DNA from: an uncultured Collinsella sp.
GTDB lineage: Bacteria; Actinomycetota; Coriobacteriia; Coriobacteriales; Coriobacteriaceae
Length of the DNA: 5,628 bases
Direction: 5' to 3'
NCBI GenBank assembly: GCA_900757265.1
Contig: CAAENW010000003.1
Coordinates: 1-5,628, forward strand
In this document: in pieces, positions 1 to 5,394 of the stretch
How the letters are laid out: every line of letters begins with the position of its first letter
Position numbering within the stretch: position 1 is the stretch's first letter
Program-made: the position numbers and the translations under genes
The notes under the pieces: generated by a model
What the model was told of the DNA's origin: nothing
Database searches by the model: none
What the model saw: the letters and a program-made list of their open reading frames with translations, nothing else

Positions 1-179
1 TAGACATCGCCGATCGGTCTGTCCGGGCCACCCAGGGGCATCCCCTTAAAAACGTCCTCGCACTTGAGGCCCGCTTATCCCGCTCCTTCGGAGCTGCGGA
101 TAAGTGGGCCTCGTGCTGCGGAATGTTTTTAAGGGGATGCCCCTGGGCGGCCCTACAACAACATTGCCGGCGATGTCTA
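1..179. repeat. 179-bp near-palindromic hairpin element, MITE-like
   Basis: Almost the whole stretch folds back on itself. Bases 1-12 (TAGACATCGCCG) are the exact reverse complement of 168-179. Bases 25-53 match the reverse complement of 125-153 over 29 bp with one mismatch (A30 against C148). The inner part, about 58-88 against 90-121, pairs imperfectly around a CTTCG-like tip, sharing GAGGCCC and CTTATCC blocks. A TA dinucleotide sits at each outer end. That is what a TA-duplicating insertion (IS630/Tc1-mariner-like MITE) would leave, although the TAs also belong to the palindrome. No protein is encoded. It lies downstream of the minus-strand HTH gene, so it could also act as a transcription barrier, but no clear U-tract follows. 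The left end coincides with the window edge, so its true extent is unknown. The structure is seen directly; the mobile-element reading is inference. Confidence 0.75.
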
Positions 180-291
180 CAGGGACCCACGCTTTGAAAG
201 GGCGCCGGGCTGATAGTTTGGCTTTTTATTGGTAGGGGCTCTTGCTAGGCTGGAGCACTTCCTAGAGGCGGGCATCGGCTGTGTGCTTGGT
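180..291. other. AT-richer intergenic tail downstream of the HTH gene
   Basis: This non-coding stretch lies between the hairpin element and the stop codon of the HTH gene. On the minus strand it contains a weak hairpin (CTAGG at 263-267 pairing with CCTAG at 245-249) that is not followed by a run of T, so I do not call a terminator. Bases 211-234 read on the minus strand as TACCAATAA, a nine-base insert, then ACTATCA. This partly copies the sequence at the operator upstream of the DUF3990 gene (1676-1690). No open reading frame of note is seen. Confidence 0.4.
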
Positions 292-990
292 TTAGGCGGC
301 GCTGGTTTCTTTGTATTCGAAGACAGGTTCTAGGAGGTCTTCGATGTTGCAGTGGAGGGCTTTTGCTATGGCTCTTACGCTTGTTACCGAAGCTTCGTTG
401 ATGTTTCTCTGGCGCTGCTCGTACATTTGGATTGAGCGGAGTGATACGCCTGATTCGTATGCCAGGTCTTGTTGGGTTTTCTTAAGTCTCTTTCTCGCTA
501 GCGCCAGCTTAGTTTGACAAGGTTTTTTCTTCGCTATATCACAAACAAGACTCGCCACACGTTCCTCTGAGGCTTCATGCCAGGGGTAGTACAGGTTGCG
601 CAGTGCGTCAAACGGAACGACATGCAGCAGGTCTTCGAAAGACTCCCCTAAACGCCACTGCAGATATGCCAGTATCCAGCCTGTCCAATACTCTGGCGTC
701 TTCTCAAAACGATAGGTGCGATCCGGTATAGACCCGCTCTGATAGCCGGACCTTTCAGCGATAAGCGCGAACAGCTCAACGCCCGATTTTCCCGACACTA
801 CCCATGCGTTGCCGCGTTCGAACTCGCGGGCTACGCCGCTCAGGCAAAAGAGTTCAGCAACTTCCGATCCTTCTGCCCCATAATCGTTAACGGCATAGTC
901 AAAGCAGTCGCCGAGGTTGTTCATTGCATCCTCAAGGTAGTAGACGGGGTATGTCCTACTCGGCCCACAATTCGTTAACTCTTGGATCAT
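292..990 (-). CDS. Helix-turn-helix (XRE-type) protein, probable antitoxin/repressor partner of the DUF3990 protein
   Basis: The protein has 232 residues. The C-terminal part, residues 161-221, is an XRE/Cro-type helix-turn-helix. It begins LALARKRLKKTQQDLA, continues with the recognition-helix region GVSLRSIQMYEQ, and ends in the typical helix IAKALHCNIEDLL. The N-terminal 155 residues form a different domain rich in aromatics, with a YWTGWILAYLQW segment at 101-112 and FERGNAWVVSGKSGVEL around 57-73. I recognise this layout as the usual companion of DUF3990 proteins, but I cannot name the N-terminal family. The start at 990 is well supported: an AGGGAGGG ribosome site at 1000-1007 lies 9 nt upstream, inside the end of the DUF3990 gene. 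A second ATG at codon 23 lacks such support. The two genes overlap by 35 bp in different frames, implying coupled translation. The likely role is to neutralise the upstream protein and to repress the shared promoter through the dyads at 1656-1702. The regulatory role is inference. Confidence 0.8.
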   Translation of the reverse strand: MIQELTNCGPSRTYPVYYLEDAMNNLGDCFDYAVNDYGAEGSEVAELFCLSGVAREFERGNAWVVSGKSGVELFALIAERSGYQSGSIPDRTYRFEKTPEYWTGWILAYLQWRLGESFEDLLHVVPFDALRNLYYPWHEASEERVASLVCDIAKKKPCQTKLALARKRLKKTQQDLAYESGVSLRSIQMYEQRQRNINEASVTSVRAIAKALHCNIEDLLEPVFEYKETSAA

Positions 991-1639
991 TTAAATCAAC
1001 CCTCCCTGCCATCAAATCCCTAATGTCGACACCATCAGAGTCAAATCCGTTTACCGTATCCAGGTACTTTCGTCGAGCGTTCTGTTCTCGCTCAAATCGT
1101 TTGGGATAAAACTCAGCTCCCGAGGCCTGCTTCCAATCGCGGAACTTAATCGCCGAGAACGCACGCTCACTCATGAGCGCATATTGAATGCCCAAATCCC
1201 CCAAAAACATAATCCGCTGCAATTGCCTGAGCGAGATCATGCCGTTGACAAACTGTCTTGCAAACGAAAAGTAGGAATCGTCAGCGCGATAGCCTCGAAT
1301 AACGTCATAGGGAGAAATATCAATCAGGCAGTTATCCAGCAGATAACGAAGCCCCTCGCGTGCTACTGGCGTTGAAACATTGAACTCTCTGTTATTCGCC
1401 AGAATTGCAAGCCAATTGAGAATCGAGAACTCACCTGATTCCAAATCCAAAATCGCAAGGCCATCTAAATCAAGCTCATATCGATTGGCAATGCCATCAG
1501 ACTCGGTCCGACATGCCCACTCCATTGCCATTTCCTCATGCGGTGTGCAATAAAACCCGCGCCCATAGTCATTGAATTGCCTGCATTTATCCAACGATGG
1601 ATGCTCGACAACAACCTCCGACCCGTGCCAAAGCTCCAT
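956..1639 (-). CDS. DUF3990 family protein, probable ADP-ribosyltransferase-like toxin
   Basis: The protein has 227 residues and carries the DUF3990 hallmarks. A start motif WHGS lies at residues 4-7. It is followed by NDYGRGFYCT at 23-32 with a nearby acidic/WA segment (MAMEWA, 37-42), then a GYRADDSYF block at 116-124 and LGIQYALMSERAF at 149-161. Families with this His-Gly-Ser plus Gly-x-Gly-Phe-Tyr pattern are generally regarded as related to ADP-ribosyltransferases, in which the His and Tyr bind NAD. Here His5 and Tyr30 are the candidates. The third catalytic position is unclear, with Gln152 or Glu158 possible. The last 60 residues are a charged tail of unknown role. The start at 1639 has an excellent AGGAGG at 1645-1650, five bases upstream. 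It is the first gene of a two-gene operon with the HTH gene, preceded by a paired operator. GC content (about 42-47% in sampled lines) is well below that of neighbouring genes, suggesting transfer. The family call is firm; toxicity and target are inference. Confidence 0.8.
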   Translation of the reverse strand: MELWHGSEVVVEHPSLDKCRQFNDYGRGFYCTPHEEMAMEWACRTESDGIANRYELDLDGLAILDLESGEFSILNWLAILANNREFNVSTPVAREGLRYLLDNCLIDISPYDVIRGYRADDSYFSFARQFVNGMISLRQLQRIMFLGDLGIQYALMSERAFSAIKFRDWKQASGAEFYPKRFEREQNARRKYLDTVNGFDSDGVDIRDLMAGRVDLNDPRVNELWAE

Positions 1640-1655
1640 ATCGACCTCCTAAAAA

Positions 1656-1702
1656 ATATCACCCTAGTGATAGTTTACCAATAACTATCACTAGGGTGAT
1701 AT
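1656..1702. promoter_or_regulatory. Paired operator: perfect 20-bp inverted repeat of the DUF3990/HTH operon
   Basis: Bases 1656-1675 are the exact reverse complement of 1683-1702, separated by seven bases (TACCAAT). Each arm is itself a dyad: TATCAC-CCTA-GTGATA at 1657-1672 and TATCAC-TAGG-GTGATA at 1686-1701. There are therefore two copies of TATCAC-N4-GTGATA whose centres are 29 bp apart. The site ends 16 bp upstream of the DUF3990 start codon and abuts the ribosome site. Two adjacent HTH-dimer sites at this place fit autorepression by the HTH protein of the same operon. No U-tract follows the repeat in a way that suggests a terminator, although a minus-strand T-run (1651-1656) lies just before the AGGAGG. 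Confidence 0.85.
1672..1680 (-). promoter_or_regulatory. Candidate extended -10 element of the DUF3990/HTH operon
   Basis: On the minus strand, TGGTAAACT reads as an extended -10 (TG-n-TAAACT, four of six matches to TATAAT). It lies between the two operator dyads, so repressor binding would cover it. No good -35 is visible at 16-18 bp. An alternative pair, TTGGTA and TATTTT with a 17-bp spacer, would start transcription inside the ribosome site and seems less likely. Confidence 0.3.
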
Positions 1703-1733
1703 AGATGAGAGCTTTTGAGGGGCTGCAGCCCGA

Positions 1734-2324
1734 TTAGAGGCAGGCCTCGGCGATGCGCTTTTTTAGTTCGTCGATGCCGGTGCCGGTTTGGGAGCTTGTG
1801 ATGATTACATTCTCGGCCGGGACGTTGAGCTGCTTCTTGATGGCCGCTGCCTGACGGGCCTGCTGGGTGCGGCTGAGCTTGTCGGCCTTGGTGAGGCAGA
1901 CGATAAAGTTGAACTCGTTGCCCTGTAGGTAGTCGATCATGTCGTGGTCGAGCTTGCTGGGGTCGTGACGAATGTCCACCAGCGAGACGACCAAGTTAAA
2001 GCTGCGCTCGGAGTCGAAAAAGTCGCCGATAAGCTCGGCCCAGCGATCGCGCTCCGCTTTGGAGCGACGGGCGAAACCGTAACCCGGCAGGTCGACAAAA
2101 TGCACGTCATCGGCCTCAAAGAAGTTGATGTTGCTCGTTTTGCCCGGCGTACTCGAAACCTTGACCAGGTTCTTGCGGCCAAAAAGCTTGTTCATGATGG
2201 AGGACTTGCCCACGTTGGAGCGGCCCACAAAGCTCACCTCGGGACAGGTGGACTCGGGGATCTGCGAAACCTTGCCGTAGCTGGCGACGAACTTGGCAAG
2301 CTGGTAGTTAATGGAATCGGCCAT
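1734..2324 (-). CDS. engB: Ribosome biogenesis GTP-binding protein EngB (YihA/YsxC)
   Basis: The protein has 196 residues, the usual length for this essential GTPase family, which assists late assembly of the large ribosomal subunit in the cytoplasm. All G-motifs are present in order: P-loop GRSNVGKS at 34-41, the STPGKT switch I segment at 58-63, DLPG at 78-81 followed by the family-typical YGFA, TKAD at 145-148 and the SSQTGTG guanine-specificity loop at 177-183. I start at ATG 2324 (MADSINY) because AAGGAG lies five bases upstream (2330-2335). An open frame extends further to 2453, but it runs into the mtnN coding sequence and shows no family similarity. The gene follows mtnN by 38 bp and may be co-transcribed with it. 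Downstream there is no convincing terminator before the DUF3990 operon, only a short GGGCTGCAGCCC palindrome. Confidence 0.96.
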   Translation of the reverse strand: MADSINYQLAKFVASYGKVSQIPESTCPEVSFVGRSNVGKSSIMNKLFGRKNLVKVSSTPGKTSNINFFEADDVHFVDLPGYGFARRSKAERDRWAELIGDFFDSERSFNLVVSLVDIRHDPSKLDHDMIDYLQGNEFNFIVCLTKADKLSRTQQARQAAAIKKQLNVPAENVIITSSQTGTGIDELKKRIAEACL

Positions 2325-2362
2325 GGACACTCCTTGGTCGTAGGTTCTTACAAAAGAGCGCG

Positions 2363-3103
2363 CTAGTAGATAGCAGCGATACGGCGAACGATATCGAGCG
2401 TAATGCCACTCGCGGTACGGGCATACTCGAACAGGTCGAACTCGCGGTCGCAAATCGCATCGTACGCCTCGTCACAATTATCGCTGATAGCGCGCAACAC
2501 CAGGCAATCGACACCATTTTTGGTTGCGACATGGGCAATTGCCGTGCCCTCCATGCCGACACAATCGGCATGCGTCGCCTCGATAGCGTCACTGCGCATG
2601 GCGGCACCCGTCACAAAACGGTTGCCCGTGGCAATTGTGCCGACCAGAAACTGCTTTGCACCCTCGTTCGAAGCGGCTGCATTTGTCGAAGCATCGACAA
2701 AGCCACGCTCAGCAAGCACGTCGGCGGCAATATCGACCAGCGCAGGCGTCGAGCCAAACTCCTCGAGCCCCGGTGCAGACTCGGCGATAAGCGCGGTATC
2801 GGTATCCAGATAGCGCAGGCGTTTGCCGATGACCACATCGTCGATATGGAGCTTGGGGTTCAAACCGCCCGCAATGCCCGAAAACACAACAGCCTGCGGA
2901 GCATACTTGCTAATGAGGTGCTGTGTCGCAGCGGCAGCGTTCACCGTGCCCATGCCCGCCGTTGTGGCGACAACTGTCAGGCCGTCGAGCCCACCGCTCA
3001 CAACGGTCAAGCCTGCCTCCCGTGCCTCGCAAACGTCGCTCAGCTCTTCCTTAATCTGCATGATCTCTTTTTCGAGCGCACCGATAATCGCGATGGTAGC
3101 CAT
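2363..3103 (-). CDS. mtnN: 5'-methylthioadenosine/S-adenosylhomocysteine nucleosidase
   Basis: The 246-residue enzyme hydrolyses the glycosidic bond of 5'-methylthioadenosine and S-adenosylhomocysteine to release adenine. It recycles by-products of methylation and polyamine synthesis, and the SAH product feeds autoinducer-2 routes where LuxS exists. Visible family features are the N-terminal IAIIGALEKE strand with the equivalent of catalytic Glu12 at Glu13, the nucleoside-binding SGIAGGL at 75-81, the VGMEGTAIAH segment with Met184-Glu185 that binds the ribose, and RAISD ending in the catalytic Asp208. The open frame can be extended to a TTG at 3115. I prefer ATG 3103 because MATIAIIGA matches the family N-terminus and GGGGA lies just upstream. 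A weak extended -10 (TGGTACCAT, about 3146-3154) is visible upstream, without a clear -35. engB follows by 38 bp. Confidence 0.95.
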   Translation of the reverse strand: MATIAIIGALEKEIMQIKEELSDVCEAREAGLTVVSGGLDGLTVVATTAGMGTVNAAAATQHLISKYAPQAVVFSGIAGGLNPKLHIDDVVIGKRLRYLDTDTALIAESAPGLEEFGSTPALVDIAADVLAERGFVDASTNAAASNEGAKQFLVGTIATGNRFVTGAAMRSDAIEATHADCVGMEGTAIAHVATKNGVDCLVLRAISDNCDEAYDAICDREFDLFEYARTASGITLDIVRRIAAIY

Positions 3104-3181
3104 ACCATTCCCCAAACCTATACGAAATTCTCAACCACGGTATGGTACCAGCATTTTGTTTGACCTCGCCAAACGAACACG

Positions 3182-3403
3182 CTAAGCCAGTGCAGCGCGG
3201 GTATCATAGAGCGCCTTGGCGATGGCGGCCACGACCTCGCTCGAGCGGTCGCTCCACGGCATCGATGTCATGATGCTCATGACATAGGTACGGCCATCGA
3301 TGTCGATAAGGCCCGCATCGCATGTCGAATAGTAACCATCCTCGCTAATCCAGCCTGCCTTGTTGCGCACCAAAACCTGCTCGTCAGCAATGCCATCGCG
3401 CAC
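3182..3403 (-). pseudogene. C-terminal remnant of a serine beta-lactamase-like hydrolase
   Basis: An open stretch of 73 residues resembles only the end of class A beta-lactamase-like proteins (the Beta-lactamase2 / serine hydrolase superfamily). The segment VRNKAGWISEDG corresponds to the third active-site motif region (K-T/S-G). It is followed by the buried strand pair DAGLIDIDGRTYVMSIMT and a final helix EVVAAIAKALYDTRAAL. Complete members are roughly 250-350 residues and carry an SxxK nucleophile and an SDN/YxN motif; neither is present here. Upstream of the GTG at 3401-3403 the frame meets a TGA at once (3404-3406). The break coincides with the short inverted repeat at 3400-3430, so the 5' part was removed or replaced there. 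The usual Thr/Ser of KTG is Ala (KAG), which hints that the parent may already have been atypical. Expression seems unlikely. Alternatives such as a penicillin-binding protein tail are less likely. Confidence 0.7.
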
Positions 3404-3430
3404 TCATTTAAGTCTGTCCCCAATGAGTGC
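3400..3430. repeat. Short inverted repeat with GGGGACAGACTTAAATGAGTG motif, REP/RAYT-like
   Basis: GCACTCATT at 3400-3408 is the exact reverse complement of 3422-3430, around a 13-base spacer. Read on the minus strand, the spacer and right arm give GGGGACAGACTTAAATGAGTG (3401-3421). From general knowledge, GGGGACAGAC-type sequences are common next to REP-associated tyrosine transposases (IS200-like Y1 family) and their dispersed repeats. No transposase is present in the window. The repeat sits between the stop of pflA and the broken end of the beta-lactamase-like remnant, where it marks the junction. The motif family assignment is from memory and needs a genome search. Confidence 0.5.
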
Positions 3431-3452
3431 CCTTGGGGGCGAAAATAGATCG

Positions 3453-4271
3453 CTAGCCGATGGCGTTTTTGAGTTCGGCGCGGCGCTTTTTCATGCCGGC
3501 CATGACGGCGTTGCGCAGCTCGGGCATGCGCGCGGTATCCATCTGGGGCACGCCCTCGAGCTTATAGGGAATACCCAGCTGCTCGTACTTGACGACACCC
3601 ATCGTGTGATACGGCAGCATTTCCAGGCCCACCACGTTGTGCCATGGAGCGATCAGGCGACCGAGCTTCTCGCATTCCTCCGCCGTATCGGTGATACCCG
3701 GCACCACCACGTGGCGAATAACAACCTTAATCTTGCGACGGGCAAGCTCATCGCCAAACGCCAGGATGCGCGCAGGATCGCAACCGGTCAGCTTTTTATG
3801 CTCAACCGGATCGGCATGCTTGATGTCGAGCAGCACCATATCGGTCTCGTTGAGAACAGCATCGAACTTCTCCGGATGCTTGGGATCAAATGCATAGCCA
3901 CAGCTGTCTAGGCAGGTGTGTACGCGGCCATCGGGGTTGTTGTGCATTGCACGGAACAGGTCGGCCAAAAACTCGGGCTGCAGGAGCGGTTCGCCGCCCG
4001 AAACGGTAATGCCGCCGCTACGGTAGAACTCATGGTTGCTCTGGAACTCGTCCATGAGATGCTCGACGGTCACCATCGTGCCGCCGTTAACAGACCAGGT
4101 ATCGGGATTGTGACAATACGCACAACGCATGGGGCAACCCTGAACAAACACTACAAAGCGGATGCCGGGACCGTCGACCGTTCCCATCGTCTCGATCGAA
4201 TGCACGCGACCCAGGGCATACGCAGAGTCCTCGGGATGAGCATCCACACCCTCAAGCGTCATCTCAGCCAT
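3453..4271 (-). CDS. pflA: Pyruvate formate-lyase activating enzyme (radical SAM)
   Basis: The 272-residue radical-SAM activase generates the glycyl radical on pyruvate formate-lyase, the anaerobic enzyme that splits pyruvate into acetyl-CoA and formate. The 4Fe-4S-binding motif is CPMRCAYC (Cys46, Cys50, Cys53), preceded by the family signature TVDGPGIRFVVFVQGC and followed by HNPDTW. SGGEP at 91-95 contacts the SAM amino group. DSCGY (122-126), LLDIK (147-151) and a VVVPGITD segment at 188-195 are further PflA features. Length is slightly above the usual 245-260 because of an N-terminal extension of about 20 residues. The ATG at 4271 is chosen. A second ATG at codon 4 is equally possible, since the only ribosome sites are a weak AAGG (4280-4283) and GGGA next to the start. 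pflB, often adjacent, is not in the window. The space downstream has no good terminator before the repeat at 3400-3430. Confidence 0.95.
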   Translation of the reverse strand: MAEMTLEGVDAHPEDSAYALGRVHSIETMGTVDGPGIRFVVFVQGCPMRCAYCHNPDTWSVNGGTMVTVEHLMDEFQSNHEFYRSGGITVSGGEPLLQPEFLADLFRAMHNNPDGRVHTCLDSCGYAFDPKHPEKFDAVLNETDMVLLDIKHADPVEHKKLTGCDPARILAFGDELARRKIKVVIRHVVVPGITDTAEECEKLGRLIAPWHNVVGLEMLPYHTMGVVKYEQLGIPYKLEGVPQMDTARMPELRNAVMAGMKKRRAELKNAIG

Positions 4272-4321
4272 TCCCGCAACCTTGCCTCTCTTTGGTTTTT
4301 GTCAATTAAAATGCCAGAGCC

Positions 4322-4327
4322 ATTCTA
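4322..4327 (-). promoter_or_regulatory. Candidate -10 element upstream of pflA
   Basis: TAGAAT on the minus strand (five of six matches to TATAAT) lies about 50 bases upstream of the pflA start. The -35 position at 17 bp reads GTTTCG, a poor match, so an activator may be needed. A perfect TTGACA at 4300-4305 lies downstream of it but has no partner -10. Confidence 0.3.
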
Positions 4328-4390
4328 GCCCATACGCCTGATGGCGAAACGGTTTAGCGGTCAATTTGATCGTCCTATTTGACTCCACGC

Positions 4391-4428
4391 AAAAGCGGCG
4401 GAAAGGTTGTCACAACCCGCTCGCCGCC
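4391..4428 (-). terminator. Rho-independent terminator downstream of degV
   Basis: On the minus strand GCGGCG (4427-4422) pairs with CGCCGC (4400-4395). An inner stem GGTTG/CAACC (4417-4413 with 4409-4405) has a TGA loop, and the two stems are separated by a 4 x 4 internal loop. The structure is followed directly by TTTT (4394-4391). It begins about 30 bases after the degV stop codon. The U-run is short, so termination may be partial. Confidence 0.65.
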
Positions 4429-4458
4429 GAAGCAATAGAAATCGATAGACGCCAGGCC

Positions 4459-5313
4459 CTACGCCTTAAGCGTAAGCACCGCGCCAAAGGCGGTCGGGCC
4501 GCAGTGGCTCGAGATGACGCCGCCGACCTGAGTCCAGGTAACGTCCTTAAAGCCCAGGTCGTGCGCATAGACTTCCATATCGTCGCGCAGCTCCTCGGAA
4601 AGGCCCACTGAATACGCCAAACCAATGTGCGAGTAATCAATATCGCCCTTCGCAACCATGTGGTCAATAAAGGCACGGGCACATTTGAGCATAGAGCCGC
4701 GGAGCTTCTTGGTCGCCACGAATTTGCCACCCGTTACCTCAATGCAGGGCTTAATCTTGAGCAGATGGGCGCCAAGAAACGCGACGTTGGACAAGCGACC
4801 ACCCGCCTTAAGGAAGGCAAGGTCCGTAGGAACAAAGCCCAGCAGCACGCGGTCCATCACCGAATTGGTAAAGGCGAAAATCTCGTCGACGGTGGCATCC
4901 GGATGGGCTTCGATATACTTGGCGGTCTCAACGGCGACAAGCGACTGGCCCACCGACACAAAGCGCGTATCCATGGAGAAGACGTAATCGCGGCCCTTTG
5001 CCGCAATCTTCGACGACTGATGCGAGCAGGTCGTAACCTCGGAATACGCAAGATGCAAAATGGTCGCATCGGGCCGCTCGGCGTGGATGCGGTCGTACAC
5101 ATGCGCAAAATCCGCCGGCGAGCAACCGCTGGTCTTGGGCATCACACCAAACTCGTTGCAGCGCGAGTAAATCTCAAGCGGGTCGATCGATCCGTCTTCG
5201 ACGGTCTCGTCACCAATCGTGACATGCATGGGCACGCGCACGATGCCATAGCGCTCGCAGAGCTCCGGCGTCACATCCGAACCAGACTCAACCACGATTA
5301 CGTACTTGCCCAT
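4459..5313 (-). CDS. DegV family fatty-acid-binding protein (FakB-like)
   Basis: The 284-residue protein belongs to the DegV family, whose FakB members hold a fatty acid while the kinase FakA phosphorylates it for phospholipid synthesis. Family features are VVESGSDVTPEL at 7-18, the fatty-acid-contacting TSGCSPADF at 61-69, VPTDLAFLKAGGRLS at 161-175, the following KPCIEVTGGKF segment and the C-terminal HCGPTAFG at 270-277. The region usually written SSxLSGTYQSA reads YSEVTTCSHQSSKIA (90-104), so the SGT part is changed. No FakA-type kinase gene lies in the window, so the partner is unknown. The start is uncertain between ATG 5313 and ATG 5319 (MIMGKY); neither has a good ribosome site. The frame stays open to 5418, but this runs through leader hairpins and lacks family similarity. 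Upstream lies a long structured leader, downstream a terminator, so it is probably a single-gene unit. Confidence 0.9.
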   Translation of the reverse strand: MGKYVIVVESGSDVTPELCERYGIVRVPMHVTIGDETVEDGSIDPLEIYSRCNEFGVMPKTSGCSPADFAHVYDRIHAERPDATILHLAYSEVTTCSHQSSKIAAKGRDYVFSMDTRFVSVGQSLVAVETAKYIEAHPDATVDEIFAFTNSVMDRVLLGFVPTDLAFLKAGGRLSNVAFLGAHLLKIKPCIEVTGGKFVATKKLRGSMLKCARAFIDHMVAKGDIDYSHIGLAYSVGLSEELRDDMEVYAHDLGFKDVTWTQVGGVISSHCGPTAFGAVLTLKA

Positions 5314-5364
5314 TATCATCACAACCCATCTCGACGTTGGCTTTTGAATATGTGACGCACGTCC

Positions 5365-5385
5365 GCCGTCCTGCTGCAGAACGGC
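5365..5385 (-). promoter_or_regulatory. Second leader hairpin upstream of degV
   Basis: On the minus strand GCCGTTCTG (5385-5377) pairs with CAGGACGGC (5373-5365) over 9 bp, with one U·G pair and a CAG loop. It follows the larger hairpin at 5395-5443 by about ten bases. GGAGG lies between the two, but no start codon follows at a useful distance. No T-run follows, so it is not a standard terminator. Confidence 0.5.
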
Positions 5386-5394
5386 CTCCAAGCG

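Noticed and set aside
1720..1731. GGGCTGCAGCCC palindrome after engB as a terminator
   Set aside because: Only a four-base stem with a TGCA loop and followed by CTCAAAAG on the minus strand, with no T-run.
3140..3160. TGGTACC on the minus strand upstream of mtnN as a T-box signature
   Set aside because: The full T-box consensus (AGGGTGGNACCGCG) is absent, there is no leader of suitable length, and the gene is not amino-acid related.
2531..3163. 210-codon open frame on the plus strand opposite mtnN
   Set aside because: Shadow of mtnN; no motif and no convincing ribosome site.
3360..3911. 183-codon plus-strand open frame across the repeat and the pflA 3' end
   Set aside because: Crosses the pflA coding region in antisense and has no recognisable domain.
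4300..4305. Perfect TTGACA -35 just upstream of pflA
   Set aside because: At 16-18 bp downstream there is only AGGTTG-like sequence, and a start there would fall at the pflA start codon.
4361..4385. TCAATTTGA and GTCAA...TTGAC repeats upstream of pflA as an FNR-type site
   Set aside because: The half-sites do not have the TTGAT-N4-ATCAA order or spacing, and no other support is visible.
4627..5355. 242-codon open frame on the plus strand opposite degV
   Set aside because: It is antisense to a clear DegV family gene, with basic low-information composition and no recognisable family; a high-GC shadow frame.
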